DNA from: a virus
Strand: one strand, 5' to 3'
IMG/VR virus record: IMGVR_UViG_3300034064_000098
Location: 1-33,207 of that record
Length of the DNA stretch: 33,207 nt
A program made the translations under genes and the position numbers. The notes under the pieces are model-generated. The model did not search any database and had not been told where the DNA came from. It worked only from the letters and a program-made list of their open reading frames with translations. Position 1 is the first letter of the stretch, and the number at the start of each line of letters is the position of its first letter. Shown here piece by piece: positions 1 to 6,637 of this stretch.

Positions 1-127
1 AGATTAAACTTTATTGCCCGAAGACGAGTAGGTACTGCAATTACCTGCAAATCCGAGGGCTTTTTTATTATGAAAAACAAATCTTATTATTTTAGCCACG
101 ACTATAACGCTGCTAATGATACAAAGG
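1..127. repeat. Terminal direct repeat, left copy
   Basis: Bases 1-127 are identical to 33081-33207. The length, 127, is a common assembler k-mer size, so this most likely shows that the contig closes into a circle of 33,080 bp and is not a packaged terminal repeat. The repeat holds a hairpin with a T run and the first 58 bases of the first gene. The gene before the repeat (ends 33061) and the gene in it are then neighbours on the circle. Confidence 0.95.
16..66 (+). terminator. Hairpin with T run just before the first gene
   Basis: GCCC (16-19) can pair with GGGC (57-60), and inside it AGGTA (30-34) can pair with TACCT (42-46). Six T follow at 61-66. CTGCAA occurs twice (35-40 and 45-50). 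This has the form of an intrinsic terminator ending the operon that precedes it on the circle. However, it stops only three bases before the ATG at 70, so it could instead be an attenuator or a structure that limits translation of the first gene. The outer stem is short (4 bp), so termination strength is uncertain. Confidence 0.5.
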
Positions 128-756
128 TGCTTTTTTTAAGACATCAATTAGGGATGGAGGGTTATGGTATCTATTGGTTTTTAATTGAAAAATTAGCCGA
201 TGCAGGAGGTAAAATGCCTTTGGAATTAATACCAATATTGGCAATGCAAATGCAATCAAGTGATACAAAAGTAAAAGGAGTGATTACGCAGTTTGATTTA
301 TTTAGTATTGCAGAAGGGGAGTTTTGGTCAGAAAGGCTTAATGACCATTTAGGATTGAGAGCAAAATTAAGTGAAAGTGGCAAAAATGGAGCAATAAGCA
401 GATGGGGAAATGGGGAGGCTAATAGGGTGGCTATTGGGGAGGGCAATGCAAAGAAAAGAAAAGAAAAGGAAATAAAAGAAAATGAAAGTAAAGTAAGTAG
501 TATAGATATATTTAAAAACAAAATTTTAGAGCATAAAGATTTATTAGCAGATTCATACAATGATTTTTTAGAATACTGGTGCGAACCAAATAAAGATGGT
601 AAATTGCGTTACGAACTAGAAAAGTTCTTTGATGCCAAACGCAGAATAAACACTTGGATAAAAAACAAAAATACTTATGGAAATTCAAAAACATTTAGCC
701 CAACCGCTGCAAGTGAGCAACGAATGGCAACCCTTAAAGACTGGGTCAATAGCTGA
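70..756 (+). CDS. Lin1244/DUF4373-type phage replication protein
   Basis: A 228-residue protein whose N-terminal part (about residues 6-95) matches the Lin1244/Lin1753 N-terminal domain (DUF4373): YYFSHDYN at the start and GMEGYGIYWFLIE at about 28-40. This domain is found in phage and plasmid replication initiation or replisome-organiser proteins, often of DnaD-like design, so a role in starting phage DNA replication is likely. A Lys/Glu-rich linker (about 127-142) separates it from a C-terminal part with the pattern FDAKRRINTWIKNK, seen in similar replication proteins. The start follows directly on a hairpin with a T run. The gene overlaps the next by 80 bases. Function is inferred from the family; origin binding is not shown. 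Confidence 0.8.
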   Translation: MKNKSYYFSHDYNAANDTKVLFLRHQLGMEGYGIYWFLIEKLADAGGKMPLELIPILAMQMQSSDTKVKGVITQFDLFSIAEGEFWSERLNDHLGLRAKLSESGKNGAISRWGNGEANRVAIGEGNAKKRKEKEIKENESKVSSIDIFKNKILEHKDLLADSYNDFLEYWCEPNKDGKLRYELEKFFDAKRRINTWIKNKNTYGNSKTFSPTAASEQRMATLKDWVNS

Positions 757-1411
757 TAACGAGATACTAAATTGCTTCAATGGTGATAAGCTAAACCTAG
801 TTTCGCCAATTATTTTAAAAGAAAATTTAGCCTACATCTTCACTTTGCTTGGTTTTAAAAACTATCCAGATAAAGAAGAAATGATAATCATTGAAGATTT
901 TATAAGGACTAGCTATCCAATGTACACAATACAGGAATTTAGAATAGCTTTTAAGATGGCAGTACAAGGCAAGATAGACTGCTCAACAGAACACTACGAA
1001 AAATTTAGCCCTAAGTTTATTGGGCAGGTTATGTCAGCTTACACTAAAAAAGCTAACGAAGTACGCAAAATGGCAAAACCGATTTTAAGCGCAATAGAGC
1101 CACCCAAATTATCGGATGAGGAGATAGTATCATTTACCCAAAAAGAGTGGCTAGAATCAGCTAGGAATGACTTTAATAGGGTTTTTAATGCTGACAAGGT
1201 ATTTGCAATTCTACTAAAGCAAGGAAAATTAGAGTTTGAGCCTAGCGAAATGCTACAAATTATTAAGACTGTTAGGCAAGATAATCAGTACAAATTAAAC
1301 AAAATGCACGGACAAGATGCTAAAGAATTTAACCAACTAATAAAGGATGAATATTTCTTAGATACCCAATGTAAAAAACTAGCACTAAAAAGATACTTTG
1401 AAAGTTTATGA
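677..1411 (+). CDS. Unidentified protein beside replication gene
   Basis: A 244-residue soluble protein that I do not recognise with certainty. The middle (about residues 55-125) has the pattern of a small helical domain with TIQEFRIAFKMAVQGKI and FSPKFIGQVMSAYTKK, as I recall from proteins placed next to phage replication genes in Bacteroidota phages. The rest is charged and helical. No Walker motif is visible, so it is not an ordinary helicase loader ATPase. The start at 677 lies 80 bases inside the previous gene; the next in-frame ATG is far downstream and would remove the first part of the protein, so 677 is the best choice although not certain. It ends in an ATGA overlap with the methyltransferase, so the two are probably translated together. 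Confidence 0.6.
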   Translation: MEIQKHLAQPLQVSNEWQPLKTGSIADNEILNCFNGDKLNLVSPIILKENLAYIFTLLGFKNYPDKEEMIIIEDFIRTSYPMYTIQEFRIAFKMAVQGKIDCSTEHYEKFSPKFIGQVMSAYTKKANEVRKMAKPILSAIEPPKLSDEEIVSFTQKEWLESARNDFNRVFNADKVFAILLKQGKLEFEPSEMLQIIKTVRQDNQYKLNKMHGQDAKEFNQLIKDEYFLDTQCKKLALKRYFESL

Positions 1412-2187
1412 CACACGCAAGTTTATTTTCAGGAATAGGTGGATTTGACCTGGCTGCTGAATGGGCAGGATGGGAAAATATATTTCATTGCGAATGGAAT
1501 CCATTCGGACAAAAAGTTTTAGCACACCATTTTCCAAATTCAAAATCATACAATGATATTACCAAAACAGACTTCTCAATTCACGCAGGGGAGATTGATG
1601 TTCTCACAGGAGGATTCCCTTGCCAACCATATTCAAGTGCAGGAAAACAACTTGGAACTGCAGATGAAAGACACTTGTGGCCAGAAATGTTGCGAACAAT
1701 TAAAGAAGTTAAACCAACTTGGGTCGTGGGCGAAAACGTACTCGGAATTGTTAATTGGGGGGGGGGGATGGTATTCAACGATGTGCAAGTTGACTTGGAA
1801 AATCAAGGGTACGAAGTACAAGCGTTTATACTTCCAGCTTGTGGCAAAAACGCACCACACAAAAGACAAAGAGTTTTCTTTGTGGCCTACTCCAACAGCA
1901 AGAGATACACAAGGCCCACAAGCACAAGAATTAAAGAAAATGAGAGGAGAGCCAACAATAATGAACATAGAGAGTGTTCCAGGAAGGATAAGGTCAATAA
2001 CTGGAATAATTGGCCAAAACAACCCTATGTTTTATTACGAGATGATGGGTTACCCACCGGATTGGACTATAAAACCTTTCCAAGTATTAGGAGAGAATCA
2101 ATTAAAGCAGCAGGAAACGCAATAGTTCCACAAGTGGCATTTGAAATATTTAAAGCAATAAATCAATTTGAAAGTTTACCAAGTTAG
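1408..2187 (+). CDS. dcm: C5-cytosine DNA methyltransferase
   Basis: A 259-residue C5-cytosine methyltransferase that would transfer methyl from S-adenosylmethionine to cytosine in a specific DNA site. The family motifs appear in order: I FSGIGGFD (7-14), IV GGFPCQPYS with catalytic Cys72, VI GENV (108-111), VIII HKRQRVFF (151-158) and X GNAIVPQ (236-242). The target-recognition region between VIII and X is short (about 70 residues). No restriction enzyme is adjacent, so it is probably a solitary enzyme protecting phage DNA from host restriction. The gene contains a run of eleven G at 1757-1767, encoding WGGG at 117-120. Loss or gain of one G would break the frame before motifs VIII and X. 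A second long, protein-like frame overlaps at 1553-2125. Confidence 0.92.
   Translation: MTHASLFSGIGGFDLAAEWAGWENIFHCEWNPFGQKVLAHHFPNSKSYNDITKTDFSIHAGEIDVLTGGFPCQPYSSAGKQLGTADERHLWPEMLRTIKEVKPTWVVGENVLGIVNWGGGMVFNDVQVDLENQGYEVQAFILPACGKNAPHKRQRVFFVAYSNSKRYTRPTSTRIKENERRANNNEHRECSRKDKVNNWNNWPKQPYVLLRDDGLPTGLDYKTFPSIRRESIKAAGNAIVPQVAFEIFKAINQFESLPS
1553..2125 (+). other. Protein-like overlapping +1 frame in methyltransferase
   Basis: The +1 frame of the methyltransferase gene is open for 190 codons from an ATG. Its translation includes WYSTMCKLTWK, LWPTPTARD and MMGYPPDWT, patterns that I recall being annotated as proteins next to or inside phage cytosine methyltransferase genes. LWPTPTARD lies opposite FFVAYSNSK, and MMGYPPDWT lies opposite LRDDGLPTG, in the methyltransferase frame. 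It may therefore be only a frame shadow that looks conserved because the methyltransferase is conserved, or it may be a true overlapping gene. A one-base loss in the G11 tract would join the methyltransferase start to this frame. Confidence 0.3.
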
Positions 2188-2362
2188 ATACACAGAATAC
2201 GGAACTAGGAAATGGTGTTATACAAATAACTATAAAGACTGCTATTTATCTATACAAGATTTAAAAAATAATATTAATAGGATTTTATTTACAAAAGAAT
2301 TTTACGAAAAACTATGGATATATCAGCAAACGAACTTACAAGATGGGCAAAAGAAAACTTAG
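2168..2362 (+). CDS. Small hypothetical protein, TTG start
   Basis: A 64-residue frame starting with TTG at 2168, inside the end of the methyltransferase gene, and running into the start of the nuclease gene. It fills the otherwise empty stretch 2188-2313. The translation is rich in aromatic residues and basic (KVYQVRYTEYGTRKWCY), compatible with a small folded protein, but I recognise no family. The start is non-ATG and no ATG lies in frame, so it could be chance. It matters mainly because the genome otherwise leaves almost no unused DNA. Confidence 0.4.
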   Translation: MKVYQVRYTEYGTRKWCYTNNYKDCYLSIQDLKNNINRILFTKEFYEKLWIYQQTNLQDGQKKT

Positions 2363-2628
2363 GTTACATAGGAGTAAGATTAAATAGAGTTAATAATATT
2401 CCTTATGGCAAAAGAAAAGGAACGATTCAAAAAGGATGGGCAGACCTGCAAGGTTACAACGCAGAAGGTAAATATGTTATGGTAGAAATAAAAAAACTAG
2501 GTGATAAATTAAGCAAAGAACAAATTGAAAGATTTACTGATTGTTGGAAATGCGGAAGTTTAGTCTATATTTGTACTGAAGTAGATAACAAAGCTGCTTT
2601 AGTTGAATGGACAAAAATAAAATTATAG
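2314..2628 (+). CDS. VRR-NUC-like PD-(D/E)xK nuclease
   Basis: A 104-residue protein with the layout of the small phage VRR-NUC family, a branch of the PD-(D/E)xK nucleases. KGWADLQGY holds the likely metal-binding Asp44, VMVEIKK holds Glu58 and Lys60, and DKLSKEQIERF has the conserved Gln70. Such enzymes cut branched or flap DNA, and in phages they probably help recombination and replication. The size is normal for the single-domain form. It lies between a methyltransferase and a sigma-like gene, overlapping the latter by 22 bases. It could in principle be the nuclease of a restriction system with the methyltransferase, but it has no obvious DNA-recognition domain. Confidence 0.75.
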   Translation: MDISANELTRWAKENLGYIGVRLNRVNNIPYGKRKGTIQKGWADLQGYNAEGKYVMVEIKKLGDKLSKEQIERFTDCWKCGSLVYICTEVDNKAALVEWTKIKL

Positions 2629-3089
2629 AAGAATATTGGCTTAATGAAGAAGTAAACCAAGCATTTGCAAAGATGCAACCAGAGGAGCTACAATATGATT
2701 TAAAGGTTGAGGTCTTTATGGTTCTTTTAGAAATGGAAAAAGAAAAGCTGTTTGGTTTATACGAAAGGAATGAAATTAGATTTTACATAGTACGCACAAT
2801 GCTGAATATGATTAAGTCTGATAGGAGTCAGTTTTGGAAAAAATACAGGAACTATACAGAATACGAAGATAATGATAATGCAGATGTAGAACAAAATAGC
2901 GTTATTGATATAATGGAAAAAGGAATAGAAAATCTTCATTGGTATCAAAAACAAATTTTAAACTTATATACTTTTGAATTTAATAAGAACGCAAAGGAGT
3001 TAAGTAGAAAAACAGGAATACCCTATATGAGTATTATCAGGACATTAAAACAAACTAAAAACGAACTAAAAAAACATATTAGGAAATGA
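2607..3089 (+). CDS. Small sigma-70-like protein
   Basis: A 160-residue protein resembling a minimal sigma-70 family factor. Residues about 30-80 fit a region-2-like helical bundle (EVFMVLLEMEKEK, then RFYIVRTMLNMIKSDRSQFWKKYR). Residues about 110-158 form a region-4-like helix-turn-helix: WYQKQILNLYTF, then NAKELSRKTGIPYMSIIRTL. An acidic linker joins them. It may direct host RNA polymerase to phage promoters. The alternative is a plain HTH regulator, since region 2 is weakly marked. It overlaps the genes on both sides (ATGA at its end), so it is made with the replication genes and would be present before the structural genes are read. Confidence 0.6.
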   Translation: MDKNKIIEEYWLNEEVNQAFAKMQPEELQYDLKVEVFMVLLEMEKEKLFGLYERNEIRFYIVRTMLNMIKSDRSQFWKKYRNYTEYEDNDNADVEQNSVIDIMEKGIENLHWYQKQILNLYTFEFNKNAKELSRKTGIPYMSIIRTLKQTKNELKKHIRK

Positions 3090-3325
3090 TTCAAATTATT
3101 ATAACAAGTGTCTGTACATCATTATTTTTTAGTTCTATCCACAACCTTCATATCAAATGGAAAGTCAATTTCAAACCTTTCAGTTGCGGAAGTTGTCTGG
3201 CTGCGTGGATTGGGGGAGTACTATATTTCTCACCTCAATTAGTTGTAGATATAGCAAGTGTTATTTTTATCTCTGGATTTTTAGCTGCTATTGTTGAAAC
3301 CTTAATTTATAAAATATGGAACTAG
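3086..3325 (+). CDS. Small membrane protein with CxxC
   Basis: A 79-residue hydrophobic protein with about three membrane segments: residues 1-20, about 38-55 and about 53-76. Between the first two lies FKPFSCGSCLAAW with Cys34 and Cys37 spaced as CxxC. Similar small membrane proteins with a Cys pair occur in Bacteroidota phages, but I know no function. The ATGA start overlaps the sigma-like gene, and the end overlaps the next gene by 10 bases. The cysteines could bind a metal or form a disulphide. Confidence 0.6.
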   Translation: MIQIIITSVCTSLFFSSIHNLHIKWKVNFKPFSCGSCLAAWIGGVLYFSPQLVVDIASVIFISGFLAAIVETLIYKIWN

Positions 3326-3600
3326 AACACAGAGAGTTTTTAAAAGAACATTATTATAATTACGAAACTGCAAAAAGTGGTTATGTAAGAAACTTAGATT
3401 TACCTATTCTTAGAATGTATGAACATATTTATAAAACATATCTTAACGCAAGTTTTATTCTTACGATATGGTGTGCAGCTTGTAGAATGGAAATGTTAAT
3501 GAGATTGTATGCGTACTATGAAACCTTACCAATAGAAAAGATTATAGAACCTACTCAAGTTAACATTATAAAAAAAACTAAAAAGAAAACAAATGGCTAA
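3316..3600 (+). CDS. Hypothetical protein
   Basis: A 94-residue protein of unknown family. The first 60 residues are predicted helical with many aromatics (FLKEHYYNYETAKSGYVRN), and the last 15 are very basic (IIKKTKKKTNG). WCAACRMEMLMRL at about 53-65 carries two Cys. No transmembrane signal is clear. It is coupled by overlap to both neighbours, the membrane protein before it and the acyltransferase after it, which suggests co-expression with the surface-modification cassette. Confidence 0.55.
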   Translation: MELEHREFLKEHYYNYETAKSGYVRNLDLPILRMYEHIYKTYLNASFILTIWCAACRMEMLMRLYAYYETLPIEKIIEPTQVNIIKKTKKKTNG

Positions 3601-4129
3601 CTATATACATCCTACTGCTATCATAGGAGACAATGTTATACTAGGAGATAACAATTACATAGGTGCTTATTGTATAATAGGCGACCCTGCCGAACATAAG
3701 AAGTATTGGCAATATGAAGAACAAATAAAAGATTATGGAACTTTAAAAATAATACAGAAAGGGCAAATAAAAAGAGGTAAAATTTTAATTGGAAATAATA
3801 ATATAATCACAGGATTAGTTACTATTGATGCAGGTACAGAACAAATAACTTATATAGCTGATAATTGTTTTATTATGAAGCACGCACATATAGGACACGA
3901 TTGTAAAATAAATAATAATGTTACTATAAGCTGCGGTGCAAAGATAGGCGGACATTCTATTATTGATAAAAATTCAAACATAGGTTTAAACGCAGTATTA
4001 CATCAATTCAGTTATATTAAAGAAGGATGTATGATTGGAGCAAGTGCATTCTTTAAAGGCGAATCAGAACCATTTACAAAATACGCAGGAGTACCTGCTA
4101 GAAAAATAGGAGAAAACAAACCACGATGA
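3593..4129 (+). CDS. LpxA-like acyltransferase (left-handed beta helix)
   Basis: A 178-residue hexapeptide-repeat protein. IHPTAIIGDNVILGDNNYIG (5-24) opens a left-handed beta helix. The segment VTIDAGTEQ...KHAHIGHDC (76-104), followed by GGHSIID and NAVLHQFSYI (119-142), follows the order seen in UDP-N-acetylglucosamine acyltransferase LpxA, the first enzyme of lipid A synthesis. His99, His102, His121 and His137 fall where LpxA has its active-site and substrate-binding histidines. It is much shorter than E. coli LpxA (262 residues) and lacks the C-terminal helical domain, ending instead in PARKIGENKPR, so the substrate may be another nucleotide sugar. With two glycosyltransferases directly after it, it may alter host surface sugars. 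Confidence 0.8.
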   Translation: MANYIHPTAIIGDNVILGDNNYIGAYCIIGDPAEHKKYWQYEEQIKDYGTLKIIQKGQIKRGKILIGNNNIITGLVTIDAGTEQITYIADNCFIMKHAHIGHDCKINNNVTISCGAKIGGHSIIDKNSNIGLNAVLHQFSYIKEGCMIGASAFFKGESEPFTKYAGVPARKIGENKPR

Positions 4130-4713
4130 ACGCAATAATATATCTTAATTATCAGGGTAAGAATATTGAAACTTTATTTAGCAATATAAAAAATGCTAAT
4201 AAACATATTGACCTTATAAGTATTATAAATGAAGTAGGTATTGCCAATGCTATAAATAAAGGTTTAAGACAATTAAACTTTGAGCATATTGATTACGTTA
4301 CCATAATGGGTAATGATATACTAGAGCCAAATAATTGGTTACTAACTAGGAATGAGTTTATGCAAGATAAAACAATAGGCATTTGCTCAATACCTTTACA
4401 TGGCTTTGCAGGTGATAGCCTAGACCTGATAGGAAACTTTACAATAAGCAGCGAAGCAATATTAAAAGTAGGTGCATTCAATGAAGAACTAGACCCCTAC
4501 GGAGCAATAGACCTAGACTACTGTACTAGGGTAAGAGCAGCAGGGTTGCAAACTAAATTCATTCCTAATTCAAAAGCTACTCACATTGAGCAAAATGGTA
4601 GTGATGTTTATGGCTATAACAAAATGGACTTAGTTAAAAAGACTTGGGATTTACACAATAGAAACGTACAAGCATACGGAGATGGCACTAAAACATATTA
4701 CATTCCATTATGA
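4126..4713 (+). CDS. GT2-like glycosyltransferase
   Basis: A 195-residue protein with features of family 2 glycosyltransferases (GT-A fold): the strand MNAIIYLNYQGK at the start, VTIMGNDILEP (58-68) in place of the usual metal-binding DxD, and GAFNEELDPYGAIDLDYC (116-133) matching the family pattern for the acceptor side and catalytic acid. It is shorter than most (usually 230 or more), with a reduced N-terminal half in which the nucleotide-binding motif is not clear. It would move a sugar from a nucleotide donor to an unknown acceptor. It sits between the LpxA-like gene and a second glycosyltransferase, joined by ATGA overlaps on both sides. Confidence 0.75.
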   Translation: MNAIIYLNYQGKNIETLFSNIKNANKHIDLISIINEVGIANAINKGLRQLNFEHIDYVTIMGNDILEPNNWLLTRNEFMQDKTIGICSIPLHGFAGDSLDLIGNFTISSEAILKVGAFNEELDPYGAIDLDYCTRVRAAGLQTKFIPNSKATHIEQNGSDVYGYNKMDLVKKTWDLHNRNVQAYGDGTKTYYIPL

Positions 4714-5714
4714 GAATACTAGCAATTACAAGTAAGTTTAGCGGAGTAGGTTATCATAGAATTATGATGCCACTTGTCAATATGAAGAAGGACTATTGTA
4801 TGATTACGGATGTAATAAACGAAGCGGTTATTGATAACAACTATGACATAGTTTTATTTAATAGATTCCTAGCACACACAGAAATAAATATGCTAGAAGA
4901 AATGAGAAACAAATATAACTTTAAGTTAATAGTTGACAATGATGACTATTGGATTTTACCGCCTTCGCATATTTTAGCAGATAGATACAGAGATAGCGAT
5001 GTAACGAAAAGGATAACAGACTTTATTAGCATAGCAGACCTTTGTACCTGTACGCACGAAAGGTTAGCCGATGAGATTTATAAATACAATAGCAATGTTG
5101 AGATACTACCCAACGCATTACCTTATGGCGAGGAGCAGTTTCAAGATAACAAACTAGAATCAGATTTAGTTAGATTGTTTTGGTCAGGCTCTGGCACTCA
5201 CGTTCCAGACTTAGACATATTACGCAACCCAATGAAGAAGATTAACTTCCCTGTCAAGACAGTAATAGCAGGATATAATCTAGGCGAAAAACATTTATGG
5301 GATAGAATGATAGGAGTATTTACCAATGGCTTAAAGCTAAACCCAACGATATATGACTATGCAGAAATAAGTAAATATATGGGAGCTTATGCTGATTCGG
5401 ATATAAGTATCATTCCTTTAGTTGAGAATAAGTTTGGCTCAATGAAATCAAATCTAAAGGTTTTAGAAACTGCATCAAAGAGAAACCCTGCAATAGTTAG
5501 CAACGTTCATCCATATAAAGATATGCCTGTCTGCTATGTAAACAAACAACAAGATTGGTACTATTGGATTAAGCTATTAGTCAATGATGAAGCAGCAAGG
5601 ATAGAATACGGACAAAAGCTATTTGAGTACTGCAATACTAACTTTAACTTACACGATATAAATAATAAGCGTTTTGCTATTTATAATAAATTGATAGGCA
5701 ATGCCAGTAATTAA
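4710..5714 (+). CDS. GT-B fold glycosyltransferase (GT4-like)
   Basis: A 334-residue protein of the GT-B class. The N-terminal domain has SGVGYHRIMMPL near residue 11 and FKLIVDNDDYW at about 70-80. The C-terminal nucleotide-sugar domain has LFWSGSGTH at about 156-164 and SDISIIPLVENKFGSMKSNL at about 231-250, followed by KVLETAS, the usual donor-binding segment. The likely role is transfer of a sugar to a surface or phage component. The length is normal. It is the last gene of a three-gene cassette coupled by ATGA overlaps, and its own stop overlaps the next gene by 14 bases. Donor and acceptor cannot be read from the sequence. Confidence 0.8.
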   Translation: MRILAITSKFSGVGYHRIMMPLVNMKKDYCMITDVINEAVIDNNYDIVLFNRFLAHTEINMLEEMRNKYNFKLIVDNDDYWILPPSHILADRYRDSDVTKRITDFISIADLCTCTHERLADEIYKYNSNVEILPNALPYGEEQFQDNKLESDLVRLFWSGSGTHVPDLDILRNPMKKINFPVKTVIAGYNLGEKHLWDRMIGVFTNGLKLNPTIYDYAEISKYMGAYADSDISIIPLVENKFGSMKSNLKVLETASKRNPAIVSNVHPYKDMPVCYVNKQQDWYYWIKLLVNDEAARIEYGQKLFEYCNTNFNLHDINNKRFAIYNKLIGNASN

Positions 5715-6267
5715 ATGCTCAAACGGAAAATGGAAAGTAGGACAAAGTGCCTGTATTTATGATACACACGAACAAGCAGCTTTAGTCTGGGCTGCTATAT
5801 TAGCAGGCGGTAAATATGAAGAAACTTATAATGACTATCCTGAATCCGCTACTAACAATGCAAAGAGGGCTTTGAAGTGGGCTGAAGAAAACGGATGGGG
5901 TGAATGCGGAACGGCAGTAGGTAAAGCAAGAGCAAACCAATTAGCTAACAAAGAAAATATATCTAGAGATACAATAGCAAGGATGGCTTCTTTTAAAAGA
6001 CAGCAACAAAATAAAGACGTGCCTTACTCGGAAGGTTGCGGAGGTTTAATATGGGATGCGTGGGGTGGAACTTCTGGTATTGAATGGGCATCAAATAAAT
6101 TAAAGCAAATTGATAAAACAAAATTAGCTGAGGGGATGCCACACTATACGAAAAATGGTGTATTATGGACAGGGGAAACACATAAAGATAGTGAGGGTAA
6201 ATTAATGACAGGCGCAGTACATACAGAAGATAGCGAGTATTTATACCATAAAGAAGAACTAAAATAA
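5701..6267 (+). CDS. Conserved phage protein, unknown function
   Basis: A 188-residue protein made of three recognisable blocks. First comes KCSNGKWKVGQSACIYDTHE, a short Cys-containing start with an Ala-rich helix. The second, about residues 48-140, reads YPESATNNAKRALKWAEENG, then GKARANQLANKENISRDTIA and WDAWGGTSGIEWA; I recall this block as a common domain of Bacteroidota phages, sometimes fused to head proteins. The third, about 146-180, has GETHKDSEGKLMTGAVHTED, a His-containing tail motif also shared among phage proteins. None of these has an established activity that I can name. The gene overlaps the glycosyltransferase before it, and its stop overlaps the presumed ATA start of the HNH gene. 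Confidence 0.6.
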   Translation: MPVIKCSNGKWKVGQSACIYDTHEQAALVWAAILAGGKYEETYNDYPESATNNAKRALKWAEENGWGECGTAVGKARANQLANKENISRDTIARMASFKRQQQNKDVPYSEGCGGLIWDAWGGTSGIEWASNKLKQIDKTKLAEGMPHYTKNGVLWTGETHKDSEGKLMTGAVHTEDSEYLYHKEELK

Positions 6268-6521
6268 AAAATCATACTAAAGTATATTGTTCCCATTTTG
6301 GTTACATCCTAGATGAGTTTATACCTTGCGAAGTATGTGGAGCAAGAGCAGTAGATTTGCACCATATATTTAGAAGGGGAATGGGAGGCAGTAAGTCGGC
6401 AGATACAATTGAAAATATTATGGCTTTATGCAGAGAGCATCATTTAGAATACGGAGACAAGAAACAATATATGGAATTTTTAAAAGAGAAACATAAAGAA
6501 AAATTAGATGGCAAAAGGTAA
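6264..6521 (+). CDS. HNH endonuclease, no standard start codon
   Basis: An 85-residue frame encoding a complete HNH nuclease core: CEVCGARAVDLHHI (two zinc-binding Cys, then the catalytic His pair), RGMGGSKSADTIENIMALC and REHH. Between the in-frame stop at 6249 and the motif there is no ATG, GTG or TTG. The most natural start is ATA at 6264, in ATAA overlapping the stop of the previous gene, just where the rest of the genome uses ATGA. From there the protein would read (M/I)KNHTKVYCSHFGY, which fits the start of related small HNH proteins as I remember them. Either AUA is used, or a point change has silenced the gene. HNH proteins next to terminase genes often help packaging; others are homing nucleases. 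Confidence 0.7.
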   Translation: MKNHTKVYCSHFGYILDEFIPCEVCGARAVDLHHIFRRGMGGSKSADTIENIMALCREHHLEYGDKKQYMEFLKEKHKEKLDGKR

Positions 6522-6630
6522 AAGCGATGCAACCAAAGTATCATTTGGTAAAAGAAAAAGAGGACAAGCAAAGAAATCTTATAATAAACATTCATCAAAA
6601 CCTAAACCTTACAGAGGTCAGGGCAAATAA
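6508..6630 (+). CDS. Very small basic protein (MAKGK type)
   Basis: A 40-residue, strongly basic protein beginning MAKGKSDATKVSFGKRKRGQ and ending in YRGQGK. I recall small proteins of this form next to HNH and terminase genes in Bacteroidota phages, but no function is known. It overlaps the end of the HNH gene by 14 bases in the usual coupled manner. The high Lys/Arg content suggests nucleic acid binding. A longer frame across this stretch (from 6527) is a shadow of this gene joined to the next one. Confidence 0.6.
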   Translation: MAKGKSDATKVSFGKRKRGQAKKSYNKHSSKPKPYRGQGK

Positions 6631-6637
6631 ACAATTT

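Noticed and set aside
171-560. Long open frame on the - strand
   Set aside because: Opposite a well-supported gene; translation is Ser/Leu/Ile-rich with no domain. All other - strand frames (for example 828-9154, 21495-21806, 24663-24941) are of the same kind.
2314-2628. Restriction partner of the cytosine methyltransferase
   Set aside because: The small VRR-NUC-like protein has no target-recognition domain, and such nucleases occur in phages without methyltransferases.
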